Assembly: GCF_018308945.1 (NCBI RefSeq)
Contig: NZ_CP070501.1
Location: 1,798,001 to 1,862,000 of the forward strand
From: Agrococcus sp. Marseille-Q4369
Lineage (GTDB): Bacteria > Actinomycetota > Actinomycetes > Actinomycetales > Microbacteriaceae
Reading direction: 5' to 3'
Length of the DNA: 64,000 bases
The notes under the pieces were generated by a model. It searched no databases, was not told the DNA's origin, and was given only the letters and a program-made list of their open reading frames with translations. Position numbers and translations under genes: made by a program. Of this stretch, positions 1-12,426 are shown one piece after another (the stretch's first letter is position 1; every line of letters starts with the position of its first letter).

Positions 1-343
1 CGCCGAGGGCTTCGAGCTGCTCGAGCGCGCCGAGCGCGTGCACGATGTCGCCGGCAGCTTCCGCGCGTGGCAGCGCGGCACCGTCGTGCGCTCGTGGCTG
101 CTCGACCTCATGGTGCGCGCGCTCGACGAGGACGCCGATCTCTCGGAGATCGAGGGCTACGTCGATGACTCGGGGGAGGGCCGCTGGACGGTCGAGGAGG
201 CGATCGCGAACGCGGTGCCGATGCCGGCGATCTCGGCGTCGCTCTTCGCCCGCTTCGAGTCGCGCCAGGACGACAGCCCCGCGATGAAGGCCGTCGCCGC
301 GCTCCGCAACCAGTTCGGCGGCCACTCCATCAAGAAGGCCTAG
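1..343 (+). CDS. gnd: 6-phosphogluconate dehydrogenase (decarboxylating), C-terminal end
   Basis: Only the last 113 codons are in the window (reading frame from base 2, stop TAG at 341-343). The all-helical C-terminal domain of 6-phosphogluconate dehydrogenase is recognisable from SWLLDL, EGYVDDSGEGRWT, SLFARFESRQDD and the terminal ALRNQFGGH. The enzyme oxidatively decarboxylates 6-phosphogluconate to ribulose 5-phosphate in the pentose phosphate pathway. In actinobacteria this gene commonly stands between dnaN and recF, so the origin of replication is probably a few kilobases to the left. The stop codon abuts the GTG start of recF. Identity is secure; the N-terminal NADP-binding part lies outside the window. 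Confidence 0.9.
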   Translation, partial: AEGFELLERAERVHDVAGSFRAWQRGTVVRSWLLDLMVRALDEDADLSEIEGYVDDSGEGRWTVEEAIANAVPMPAISASLFARFESRQDDSPAMKAVAALRNQFGGHSIKKA

Positions 344-1435
344 GTGCGGGTCAGCCGACTCGCCCTCACCGACTTCCGCAACTACCGCGCAGCGGACGTC
401 GAGCTCGTCGACGGCGCGAACCTGCTCGTCGGCCGCAACGGCCAGGGCAAGACCAACATGGTCGAGTCGCTCGTCTGGATCGCGACCGGCTCGAGTCACC
501 GGGTGCCGAACGACTTCGCGCTCATCCGCGCGGGGGAGGAGCGGGCGATCGTGCGCTGCACGGTCACGAACGACGCGCGCAGCTTCCAGCTCGACGTCGA
601 GCTCAACGCGCGCGGTGCCAACCGCGCGCAGGCCAACGGGCAGCCCGTGCGCATCCGCGACCTGCCGCGCTACCTGCAGGCGGTGCTGTTCAGCCCCGAG
701 GACCTGCAGCTCGTGCGCGCCGACCCCGGTGGCCGGCGCCGGTTCCTCGACGAGCTCTCGGTCATGCGCGCGCCTCGCCTCGCGGGCGTGCACAGCGATC
801 TCGACCGCGTGCTCAAGCAGCGCAACTCGCTGCTCAAGAGCGCTCGCGCGGCGCGCTTGCGACCCGACGACCTCACGACGCTCGAGGTGTGGGACGGCCG
901 GCTCGTCGAGCTCGGGCTCGAGGTGATGCGCGCGAGGCGCGCCCTCGTCGCCGACCTCGCGCCGCACGTCGACGCCGCCTACCGGCTCGTCGCGGGCGAC
1001 GAGCACGAGGCCCGCATCGAGCTCACGACGAACGTGCCCGACTCGGCCGAGGCGTTCCACGCGATCCTCGCCGAGCGGCGCCGGGACGAGCTCGATCGCG
1101 GCGTGAGCCTTGTCGGGCCCCACCGCGACGACCTCGAGCTGCAGCTCAACGACCTGCTCGCGCGGCACTACGCGAGCCACGGCGAGTCGTGGTCCTTCGC
1201 GCTCGCGCTCCGGCTCGGCTCCGCCGAGCTGCTGCGCGACGGCTCGGGCGGCGACCCCGTCATGATCCTCGACGACGTGTTCGCCGAGCTCGATGCCGGT
1301 CGTCGGCAGCGGCTCGCCGAGGCCGCGGGCCGGTTCGAGCAAGTGCTCATCACGGCCGCGGTCGAGGAGGACGTGCCCGACGCGCTCCGCCACCACCGCA
1401 TCCGCATCGATCGCGGGGAGGTGCTGGATGCGTGA
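344..1435 (+). CDS. recF: DNA replication and repair protein RecF
   Basis: RecF is an SMC/Rad50-like ATPase that helps RecO and RecR load RecA at gapped DNA. The 363-residue product has the N-terminal LTDFRNYR motif, a Walker A GRNGQGKTN around residues 31-39, and the C-terminal Walker B/D-loop MILDDVFAELDAGRR. The GTG start directly follows the gnd stop codon; no other start is available upstream in this frame. The end overlaps the next gene by 8 nt. Position between gnd and the DciA-like gene is the usual actinobacterial arrangement. Slightly short for the family, but all motifs are present. Confidence 0.96.
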   Translation: MRVSRLALTDFRNYRAADVELVDGANLLVGRNGQGKTNMVESLVWIATGSSHRVPNDFALIRAGEERAIVRCTVTNDARSFQLDVELNARGANRAQANGQPVRIRDLPRYLQAVLFSPEDLQLVRADPGGRRRFLDELSVMRAPRLAGVHSDLDRVLKQRNSLLKSARAARLRPDDLTTLEVWDGRLVELGLEVMRARRALVADLAPHVDAAYRLVAGDEHEARIELTTNVPDSAEAFHAILAERRRDELDRGVSLVGPHRDDLELQLNDLLARHYASHGESWSFALALRLGSAELLRDGSGGDPVMILDDVFAELDAGRRQRLAEAAGRFEQVLITAAVEEDVPDALRHHRIRIDRGEVLDA

Positions 1436-1922
1436 GCTCGCCGTGACGGAGCCCGAACGGGTGTGGCTGCGACTCAAGGCCAAGTTCGGCGACCCGGAGA
1501 AGGTCACGCGCGACGGACGCCGACGCTCCCGTCGCGACCCCGACGCATCCGTGCCGTTCGGGAAGGGCCGCGATCCGCGCGCCCTCGGCGATGTCCTCGG
1601 CAGCTTCGCCGAGGACCGCGGCTGGACGACGACGCTCGCGCGCGCCGACGTCATGGCGCACTGGCCGGAGCTCGTCGGCGCCGAGAACGCCGATCGCACC
1701 GAGCCCATCGCGTTCGAGGACGGGGTGCTGACGGTGCGGTGCGCGTCGACCGCGTGGACGCAGCAGATGCGCATCCTGCGCGCGGAGACCACGACGCGCA
1801 TCATCGCTCGCTTCCCCGACTGCGGGCTCGAGTCGGTGCGCTTCATCGGCCCCGACCTGCCGAGCTTCAACCGCGGGCGCCGCTCGGTGCCGGGACGCGG
1901 GCCGCGCGACACCTGGGGCTGA
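1428..1922 (+). CDS. DciA-like protein (DUF721), replicative helicase loader candidate
   Basis: A 164-residue basic protein whose ATG lies inside the end of recF. It has the DUF721 pattern: a basic N-terminal stretch (RDGRRRSRRD) followed by the compact domain with VMAHWPELVG, ADRTEPIAFEDGVLTV and TAWTQQMRIL. DUF721 proteins include DciA, which assists loading of the DnaB helicase in bacteria lacking DnaC; assignment to that role here is by family. In related genomes gyrB follows immediately, but here a catabolic cassette of about 4.6 kb intervenes. A longer frame opens upstream inside recF; the start chosen is the one expected for the family. Confidence 0.88.
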   Translation: MRELAVTEPERVWLRLKAKFGDPEKVTRDGRRRSRRDPDASVPFGKGRDPRALGDVLGSFAEDRGWTTTLARADVMAHWPELVGAENADRTEPIAFEDGVLTVRCASTAWTQQMRILRAETTTRIIARFPDCGLESVRFIGPDLPSFNRGRRSVPGRGPRDTWG

Positions 1923-1964
1923 GCGACGGGGGTTGGACGAGGGGCGCCGGAAGCGCGGCTAGGG

Positions 1965-1973
1965 TGTCAGATA
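1965..1973 (+). promoter_or_regulatory. Putative GntR operator in front of the regulator gene
   Basis: TGTCAGATA here is the reverse complement of TATCTGACA, the core of the palindromic site at 2737-2750 in front of the kinase gene. It lies 22 nt before the regulator's ATG and just before a strong ribosome site (GAGGAGG, 1984-1990), a position that fits autoregulation. Only one half-site is well conserved. Confidence 0.45.
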
Positions 1974-1994
1974 CCCAGGTCTCGAGGAGGAGCC

Positions 1995-2692
1995 ATGCCC
2001 AGGCCATCGCGCACGCACGACGCGGTCGAGCGGCTGCTCGACGCCATCATCGAAGGCCGAGTGACCGCCGGCGAGCAGCTGCCGCCCGAGGGACAGCTCG
2101 CCGTCGAGTTCGGCATCTCGCGCCTGACGATGCGCGAGGCGGTGCGCTTGCTCCAGGCGCAGGGCGTCATCGTGCAGGTGCCCGGCAGCCGTCACCTCAT
2201 CGCGCCGGTGTCGGAGTGGACGGGCATGGATGCCGTGGTGCGGCACGCTCGGAGCGCGGGCCAGCGCAGGCAGTCGTCGCTCGAGCTGCTCGAGGTGCGC
2301 ATGATGATCGAGACCGGCGCGGCCGAGCTCGCGGCCGAGCGGCGCTCCGACGAGCACCTCTCGGCGCTCGAGGACTCGCTGGCTCGCATGCGGCACCACC
2401 ACGACGAGGCGGACGTCGACGCGTTCGTGCAGGCCGACCTCGAGTTCCACGACGTCGTCATCCGCGCTGCCGACAACCGCATCCTGGTCGCGGCGCTGCG
2501 GCCGCTCACGTCGATGCTCGCCGAGACGCGGGCGAGACGAGCGCGGTCGCCGAGATCCGGGCCCGCGCCATCGAGCAGCACCAGGCGGTGCTCGATGCGA
2601 TCCGCTCGGGGGTGCCGATCGCCGCGCGCGACGCGATGGCGAGCCACATGCGGCAGACGCGCGACGATCTCGTGGCGCTCGTGCGCGACTGA
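1995..2692 (+). pseudogene. FCD-type GntR regulator, frameshifted
   Basis: The first 180 or so codons read as a GntR-family winged helix (PPEGQLAVEFGISRLTMREA at about residues 31-50) followed by an FCD ligand-binding domain (LELLEVRMMIETGAAELA, ADLEFHDVVIRAADNRIL). After MLAETRA, near 2525-2545, the frame turns into a low-complexity arginine/serine tail ending at 2711, whereas the expected FCD C-terminus (AEIRARAIEQHQAVLDAI, SHMRQTRDDL) continues in the frame one base earlier and stops at 2692. One missing base in or near the GGG at about 2529 would explain it. It would have controlled the downstream sugar-acid genes. It may be a real mutation or a sequencing error; a strong GAGGAGG ribosome site precedes the ATG. 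Confidence 0.8.
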
Positions 2693-2707
2693 TCCCGCGA
2701 GATGGGC

Positions 2708-2750
2708 TTGACAGCCCGACGTGCGTGATCGAAGATATCTGACATCAGAT
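2708..2750 (+). promoter_or_regulatory. Promoter and palindromic operator of the sugar-acid operon
   Basis: A perfect -35 hexamer TTGACA (2708-2713) is followed after 18 nt by a -10-like AAGATA (2732-2737). The -10 abuts the palindrome ATCTGACATCAGAT (2737-2750, arms ATCTGA/TCAGAT around CA). The same TATCTGACA core recurs in inverted orientation before the GntR-family gene, so this is the probable binding site of that regulator, placed to block RNA polymerase. Confidence 0.7.
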
Positions 2751-2792
2751 TCGCGCGCCGCCTGCGCGGATCCCGCGGACAAGGGAGTTCTC

Positions 2793-4193
2793 GTGCACCT
2801 CGACGGCCTGCTGGCAGCCCTGCCCGCCCCGCTCGACATCTCGGCGGCCGAGGTCGCCGCCGCTCGCAGCCGCGATCTCGTCCTCATCGTGCTCGACGAC
2901 GACCCGACCGGCACGCAGTCCGTCGTCGACCTCCCGGTGCTCACGCACTGGGAGCCAGAGGATCTCGACTGGGCGCTCGCCCAGGACGCCGCCGCCGTCT
3001 ACGTGCTCACGAACTCGCGCTCGCTCGACGAGCAGCAGGCCGCCGCTCGCAACCTCGAGGTCGTCGAGGTCGCCCTCGCCGCCGCCGCGCGCGCCGGGAA
3101 GCGCGTCTCGTTCGTCAGCCGCGGCGACTCGACGCTGCGCGGTCACTTCCCGCTCGAGACCGATGTGCTGCGCGATGCGATCGCGGCGCGCGGCCAGGCC
3201 CCGCGGCTCACGATGCTCATCCCCGCCTTCCCCGACGCGGGTCGGCTCACGGTCGACTCGGTGCACTACTGGGTCGTCGACGGCGAGGCGACGCCCGTCG
3301 GCGAGACGGCGTTCGCGCGAGACGCGACCTTCGGCTTCCGGTCCTCCGACCTGCGCGACTGGGTCGCGGAGAAGACCGGCGGCCGCGTCGCGCGCGACGA
3401 GGTCGCCGCCCTCACGATCGACGTGATCCGCGCCGGCACGGATGCGGTCACCTCGTTCCTGCGCGAGCTCGCCCCCGGCACGGTCGTCGCCGTCGACGTG
3501 GTCGACGAGCACGACATGCGCCAGGTCGCACTCGCGCTCCACGCGCTCGACCGCGAGGGCATCGACGTGCTCCTGCGCATCGGGCCGCCCTACGTGCGAG
3601 CCCACATCGGGCAGGAGATCGCCGTGCCGGTCGGCGCCGACGAGATCACCGTCCGGCACGAGCGCGGCGGCCTCGTCGTCGTCGGCAGCCACGTGCCGCT
3701 CACGACCGCACAGCTCGATTCCCTCCGCGCCGACCGCCCCGGCACCGCGACCGTCGAGCTCGACGTGCGCGCGCTCATCGACGACCGGCGCGAGGCGCAT
3801 CTGACGGAGCAGGCGGATGCGGTGGCTCGCGCGATCGCGTCGGGCACCGTCATCGTCCACACGAGCCGCGAGCTCGTCACCGGCCGCGACGGGGCGGAGA
3901 GCCTCGAGATCGCGCGGCGCGTCTCCGCCGGGCTCGTCGAGCTCGTCGCGCGCGTGCTCGAGCTCGCTCCGCCTCGCTTCGTGATCGCGAAGGGCGGCAT
4001 CACCTCGAGCGACGTCGCGACAGAGGCGCTGCGCATCCGCCGCGCGCGCGTCGTCGGCCCGATGCTCCCGGGCATCGTCTCGCTCTGGCAGCCGCAGTCC
4101 GGGCCCGCCGAGGGAATCCCCTTCGTCGTCTTCGCCGGCAACGTCGGCGACACCGACTCCCTCGCGCGCGTCGTGCGCACGCTCGCCGATTGA
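2793..4193 (+). CDS. Four-carbon acid sugar kinase (DUF1537/OtnK family)
   Basis: The 466-residue product has both halves of the DUF1537 fold: the N-terminal substrate domain with LDDDPTGTQ (about residues 34-42), NSRSLDEQQA and SRGDSTLRGH, and the C-terminal nucleotide-binding domain with IAKGGITSSDVA and PGIVSLW. Characterised members phosphorylate 3-oxo- or 2-oxo-tetronate, or D-threonate, in tetronate catabolism. The start is taken as the GTG at 2793 because AAGGGAG (2781-2787) stands 5 nt before it; the frame is open further upstream through the operator, which makes earlier starts unlikely. It is the first structural gene of the cassette; the exact substrate is unknown. Confidence 0.85.
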   Translation: MHLDGLLAALPAPLDISAAEVAAARSRDLVLIVLDDDPTGTQSVVDLPVLTHWEPEDLDWALAQDAAAVYVLTNSRSLDEQQAAARNLEVVEVALAAAARAGKRVSFVSRGDSTLRGHFPLETDVLRDAIAARGQAPRLTMLIPAFPDAGRLTVDSVHYWVVDGEATPVGETAFARDATFGFRSSDLRDWVAEKTGGRVARDEVAALTIDVIRAGTDAVTSFLRELAPGTVVAVDVVDEHDMRQVALALHALDREGIDVLLRIGPPYVRAHIGQEIAVPVGADEITVRHERGGLVVVGSHVPLTTAQLDSLRADRPGTATVELDVRALIDDRREAHLTEQADAVARAIASGTVIVHTSRELVTGRDGAESLEIARRVSAGLVELVARVLELAPPRFVIAKGGITSSDVATEALRIRRARVVGPMLPGIVSLWQPQSGPAEGIPFVVFAGNVGDTDSLARVVRTLAD

Positions 4194-4257
4194 CCCGAGG
4201 CTGCGCCGGCCCGAGCCGGCCGGCATCACGCATCCACCCGCACAGATAGGAACAGCC

Positions 4258-5157
4258 ATGACCAGCACCGTCGCCGTCATCGGGCTCGGCGCCATGGGAC
4301 TCCCCATGGCGACGCGGCTCGCCGCGCGCTTCGACGTCCGCGGATTCGACATCGCGGCCGAGCGCCTGCACCTCGCCGAGCAGCAGGGCGTCGTGCCCGC
4401 TGCCTCGGCCGCCGCCGCCGTCGCGGGTGCCGACGCCGTGCTCGTCGCCGTGCGCACCGGCGAGCAGCTGCGCGAGCTGCTCTTCGGTGAGACGGGGCTC
4501 GCCGAGCACCTCGCCGACGGCGCCGTCGTCATCCTCACGAGCACGGTCGGCACCGACGGCATCGCCGACATCGCCGATCGGCTCGCCGCCTCCGGCGCCC
4601 ACCTCGTCGACGCGCCGCTCTCGGGCGGCCCCGTGCGGGCGGGCGAGGGCGACCTCCTCATCGTCGTCGGCGCCGAGCCCGCCGCGCTCGAGACCGCGCG
4701 GCCCGTGCTCGAGCAGCTCGCGTCGACCCTCTCGATCGTCGGCGACAAGCCCGGCGACGGGCAGGCGCTCAAGACGGTCAACCAGCTGCTGTGCGGCGTG
4801 CACATCGCCGCCGCCGCCGAGGCGCTCGCCCTCGCCGACGCGCTCGGGCTCGACCGCGAGCGCACCCTCGAGGCGCTCTCCGCCGGCGCCGCGAGCTCCT
4901 TCATGCTCGGCAACCGCGGCCCCCGCGCGCTGCAGGCCTACGACGAGGACGGCGCCGAGGTGCTCAGCCGGCTCGACATCTTCGTGAAGGACCTCGGCAT
5001 CGTCGGCGCCGCAGCGCGAGCGCACCACCTCGCGGCCCCCGTCGCCGCCGCCGCCGAGCAGCTCTTCCTGCTCGGCGAGGCGCAGGGCCTCGGCCACCTC
5101 GACGACTCCGCGGTCATCCGCGTCGTCGCCCCGACGCTGCGCGGGGAGGCGAGCTGA
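4258..5157 (+). CDS. 3-hydroxyisobutyrate dehydrogenase-family oxidoreductase, LtnD/GarR-like
   Basis: This 299-residue beta-hydroxyacid dehydrogenase has the N-terminal Rossmann motif GLGAMG (residues 9-14), the substrate-binding DAPLSGGPVRA and the catalytic-lysine segment GQALKTVNQL (Lys172). Relatives oxidise L-threonate or D-erythronate at C2, or reduce tartronate semialdehyde. Beside a DUF1537 kinase and a GntP permease the LtnD-like role (NAD-dependent oxidation of a tetronate before phosphorylation) is most likely. The aldolase and isomerase that complete the known tetronate pathways are not in the window. The stop TGA overlaps the ATG of the permease by one base, indicating coupled translation. 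Ribosome site: AGGAAC region before 4258. Confidence 0.85.
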   Translation: MTSTVAVIGLGAMGLPMATRLAARFDVRGFDIAAERLHLAEQQGVVPAASAAAAVAGADAVLVAVRTGEQLRELLFGETGLAEHLADGAVVILTSTVGTDGIADIADRLAASGAHLVDAPLSGGPVRAGEGDLLIVVGAEPAALETARPVLEQLASTLSIVGDKPGDGQALKTVNQLLCGVHIAAAAEALALADALGLDRERTLEALSAGAASSFMLGNRGPRALQAYDEDGAEVLSRLDIFVKDLGIVGAAARAHHLAAPVAAAAEQLFLLGEAQGLGHLDDSAVIRVVAPTLRGEAS

Positions 5158-6587
5158 TGGAGTACCCCCTCGGCGTGCTGATCGCCATCGGCCTCGGCGG
5201 CATCGGGCTCCTGCTGCTGCTCATCATCCGCTTCAAGGTGCAGGCGTTCTACGCGCTGCTGCTCACCTCGATCGTCGTGGGCATCGTCGCGGGGCTGCCG
5301 CTCACGACGATCCCCGCGACCGACGACGCTCCCGAGCGGCTCGGCGTCATCCAGGCGATCATCGCGGGCGTCGGCGGCACGCTCGGCTCGGTCGCCGTGC
5401 TCGTCGCGCTCGGCTCGATGCTCGGCAAGATCATCGAGATCTCCGGCGGCGCCGAGTCGCTCGCCGGGAAGTTCACGGGCTGGCTCGGCCCCAAGCGAGT
5501 GGCCGTGGCGCTCACCGCGGCGGCAGGCGTCCTCGCGATCCCGGTCTTCTTCGACGCGGGCTTCATCATCCTCATCCCGATCATCTACGCCTTCTCGAAG
5601 GCGGCGGGGCTCAGCCCGATGAAGTTCGGCCTGCCGATCGCGGGCATCATGCTCGCCGTGCACGTCGCGGTGCCCCCGCACCCCGGCATCGTCGGCGGCG
5701 CCACGATCCTCGGCGCCGACATCGGCTGGGTGACGATCCTCTCGCTCGGCATCTCCATCCCGCTCGCCTTCGCCTCCTACGTCGTCGCGAAGCGCATGAA
5801 CCGGCGCGAGTTCGCGATGCTCGCGGCGACGAAGGCGATGTTCGACTCCTTCGGCACCGAGGCCGACACCGTCGGCGGCGGCAGCTCGCTCGCCGAGGGG
5901 GAGAAGGCGCCGAGCGCCTGGACGATCCTCGCGATCATCATCCTGCCGCTCGCGCTCATCATGGTGGGCACGACGATCGCGCCCGCGATGGAGGTCGGCA
6001 GCTTCTGGCACGGCTTCCTCTCGATGATCGGCCAGCCGATCTTCGCCCTCATGGTCGCGATCGGCGTCGCGATGATCGCGCTCGGCGTGCGCCGCGGCTG
6101 GTCGGCGAGCCACCTCGGCGAGGTCATGGAGTCCGCGCTTCCCGCAGCCGCGGTCATCATCCTCGTCACCGGTGCGGGCGGCGCCTTCGGCCGCATCCTC
6201 ACCGAGACCGGCATCGGCGGCGCGGTCGCCGATGTCATGGCGGCTTCCGGCATGCCGGTGCTCCTGCTCGGCTTCCTCATCTCGCTCATCATGCGCGCCG
6301 CGCAGGGCTCTGCGACTGTCGCGATCACGACCGCCTCTGGCCTCCTCATCCCGGCGGTGGCGGGGCTCGGGCTCGACCCGATCCACCTCGCGCTCTTCGC
6401 GGTCGCGATCGGCTACGGCGCGCTCGGGCTCAGCCACGTGAACGACTCCGGCTTCTGGATCGTCACGCGCTACCTCGGCCTCTCGGTGAAGGACGGGCTG
6501 CGCACGTGGACCGTGCTGACGACCGTCCTCGGCGTGCTCGGCTTCCTCCTCACCGCGGCGCTCTGGCTCCTCATCCCCATGGGCTGA
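5157..6587 (+). CDS. GntP-family gluconate/sugar-acid:H+ symporter
   Basis: A 476-residue polytopic membrane protein with roughly a dozen hydrophobic segments and the GntP signatures IPVFFDAGFIILIPI, HVAVPPHPGIVG and the C-terminal GLSHVNDSGFWI. GntP permeases import gluconate and related aldonic acids. Being last in the operon with a four-carbon-acid kinase and dehydrogenase, it presumably imports threonate, erythronate or a similar tetronate. Its ATG overlaps the preceding stop codon. A strong hairpin terminator follows within 25 nt, so the cassette ends cleanly before gyrB. Long open frames upstream in this phase are shadows of the dehydrogenase gene. Confidence 0.9.
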   Translation: MEYPLGVLIAIGLGGIGLLLLLIIRFKVQAFYALLLTSIVVGIVAGLPLTTIPATDDAPERLGVIQAIIAGVGGTLGSVAVLVALGSMLGKIIEISGGAESLAGKFTGWLGPKRVAVALTAAAGVLAIPVFFDAGFIILIPIIYAFSKAAGLSPMKFGLPIAGIMLAVHVAVPPHPGIVGGATILGADIGWVTILSLGISIPLAFASYVVAKRMNRREFAMLAATKAMFDSFGTEADTVGGGSSLAEGEKAPSAWTILAIIILPLALIMVGTTIAPAMEVGSFWHGFLSMIGQPIFALMVAIGVAMIALGVRRGWSASHLGEVMESALPAAAVIILVTGAGGAFGRILTETGIGGAVADVMAASGMPVLLLGFLISLIMRAAQGSATVAITTASGLLIPAVAGLGLDPIHLALFAVAIGYGALGLSHVNDSGFWIVTRYLGLSVKDGLRTWTVLTTVLGVLGFLLTAALWLLIPMG

Positions 6588-6610
6588 GGCTCCACGGCGG
6601 ATGCCCTTCG

Positions 6611-6640
6611 GCGGCCCGGGACCGACAGGTCCCGGGCCGC
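6611..6640 (+). terminator. Hairpin terminator after the sugar-acid operon
   Basis: A perfect 13-bp stem (GCGGCCCGGGACC, 6611-6623, pairing with 6628-6640) closes a GACA loop and is followed by a pyrimidine run TCCCCCTTT. It separates the GntP gene from the gyrB promoter region. Confidence 0.88.
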
Positions 6641-6805
6641 TCCCCCTTTGCAGGCGGGTGTCCACCCCCGCTCGCGACCGGCCCTGGAAGCCCGCTCCGA
6701 GCGTCCAGGGCCGCAGAACCCGCTTTCGGGGGACTGTTCTCTCGCGGCGCACCGCGATCGTCCACGAGAGGCGCGCGTTGACGAGCCTTCCTCGCGCATC
6801 CGGGG

Positions 6806-8902
<2,097 letters not shown>

Positions 8903-8914
8903 GGCTGAGAGACG

Positions 8915-11574
<2,660 letters not shown>

Positions 11575-11578
<4 letters not shown>

Positions 11579-11982
11579 GCATCGCCGAGAAGCTGCAGAG
11601 CAAGACGCCTCGGCGCAGCGGCTCGAGCAAGCAGGTGAGGCTGCGCCTCGTGCACATCGACTTCTGGTCGGCCATGAAGGTCTCGGCGGTGCTCGGGCTC
11701 GTGCTCGGCATCGTCCAGGTCGTCGTGGTGTTCGTGATGTGGAGCCTGCTGCAGGTCGTCGGGCTGTTCGGCAAGGTCGACGAGGTGATGCGCGACATCC
11801 TCGCCGACCCGGAGTTCGCCATCACATCGCTGCTGTCGCTGCCGCAGGTGATGATGTTCACGCTGCTGGTCGCGGTGCTGAACTTCGTCGTCATCACCGT
11901 CCTCGGCGCGGTCATCGCCGTGCTGTACAACCTCTCGGTGCGACTGACGGGCGGCCTGCAGGTCGGCTTCGCCAACCAGTAG
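11575..11982 (+). CDS. DUF3566 membrane protein
   Basis: A 135-residue protein with a basic N-terminus ([15 protein letters not shown]), the DUF3566 start [12 protein letters not shown] and two hydrophobic segments (about residues 33-60 and 98-125). Proteins of this family sit directly after gyrA in most actinobacteria, ahead of the tRNA-Ile and tRNA-Ala genes, as seen here. No biochemical role is established to my knowledge. The ATG overlaps the gyrA stop codon by 4 nt, so translation is coupled to gyrase. Confidence 0.9.
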
Positions 11983-12044
11983 GCCGATCCGGCGCCGTGG
12001 TCGAGAGCACGCCGGCGCAGGTGGTAGCATCGATGATTGTGCTC

Positions 12045-12121
12045 GGGGCTATAGCTCAGGCGGTTAGAGCGCTTCGCTGATAACGAAGAGGTCCCTGGTT
12101 CGAGTCCAGGTAGCCCCACCA
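12045..12121 (+). tRNA. tRNA-Ile (GAT)
   Basis: A 77-nt cloverleaf beginning GGGGCTATAGCTC and ending TAGCCCC-A-CCA, with the acceptor stem fully paired. The anticodon GAT is at 12079-12081 in the loop of CTTCG/CGAAG. CCA is genome-encoded. A TAGCAT -10 element at 12025-12030 suits a start about 8 nt before the mature end. Confidence 0.97.
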
Positions 12122-12153
12122 CGCACAACTCCCACGGCCGGCCCGCCGGCCAC

Positions 12154-12229
12154 GGGGCCTTAGCTCAGTTGGTAGAGCGCCTGCTTTGCAAGCAGGATGT
12201 CGGGAGTTCGATTCTCCCAGGCTCCACCA
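12154..12229 (+). tRNA. tRNA-Ala (TGC)
   Basis: A 76-nt cloverleaf beginning GGGGCCTTAGCTC and ending AGGCTCC-A-CCA with one G-U in the acceptor stem. The anticodon TGC is at 12187-12189 within CCTGC/GCAGG. It lies 32 nt after tRNA-Ile, as downstream of gyrA in other actinobacteria, and is probably co-transcribed with it. The spacer holds a GGCCGGC/GCCGGCC hairpin. Confidence 0.97.
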
Positions 12230-12251
12230 CTGGTCCCCGAGCCCGCGCGCG

Positions 12252-12345
12252 ATGAGCGTGCTCGCCACGGACTCCGCGCGCACCGCGATCGTCACCGGCT
12301 CCGGCATCGGCCGCGCGACGGCGGTCGCCCTCGCCGAACTCGCGC
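12252..12345 (+). pseudogene. Short-chain dehydrogenase remnant (N-terminus only)
   Basis: About 30 codons from the ATG at 12252 resemble the start of an SDR oxidoreductase: TAIVTGSGIGRATAVALAE. The usual TGxxxGIG has lost two residues and homology stops near 12345, after which the frame runs into unrelated sequence. It begins 22 nt after tRNA-Ala and is best read as debris of a gene removed by deletion. Confidence 0.6.
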
Positions 12346-12426
12346 CTCGAGAGCGACGCCTGGCGCGAGGCCTGAGCAGCTCCCGGCATCCCCGCCGGCC
12401 TCCCGGCGGATGGGAGGATGGGAGGG

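Noticed and set aside
2745-4913. A 722-codon minus-strand frame over the kinase and dehydrogenase genes
   Set aside because: Shadow of the two real genes; composition is low complexity and there is no ribosome site or homology.
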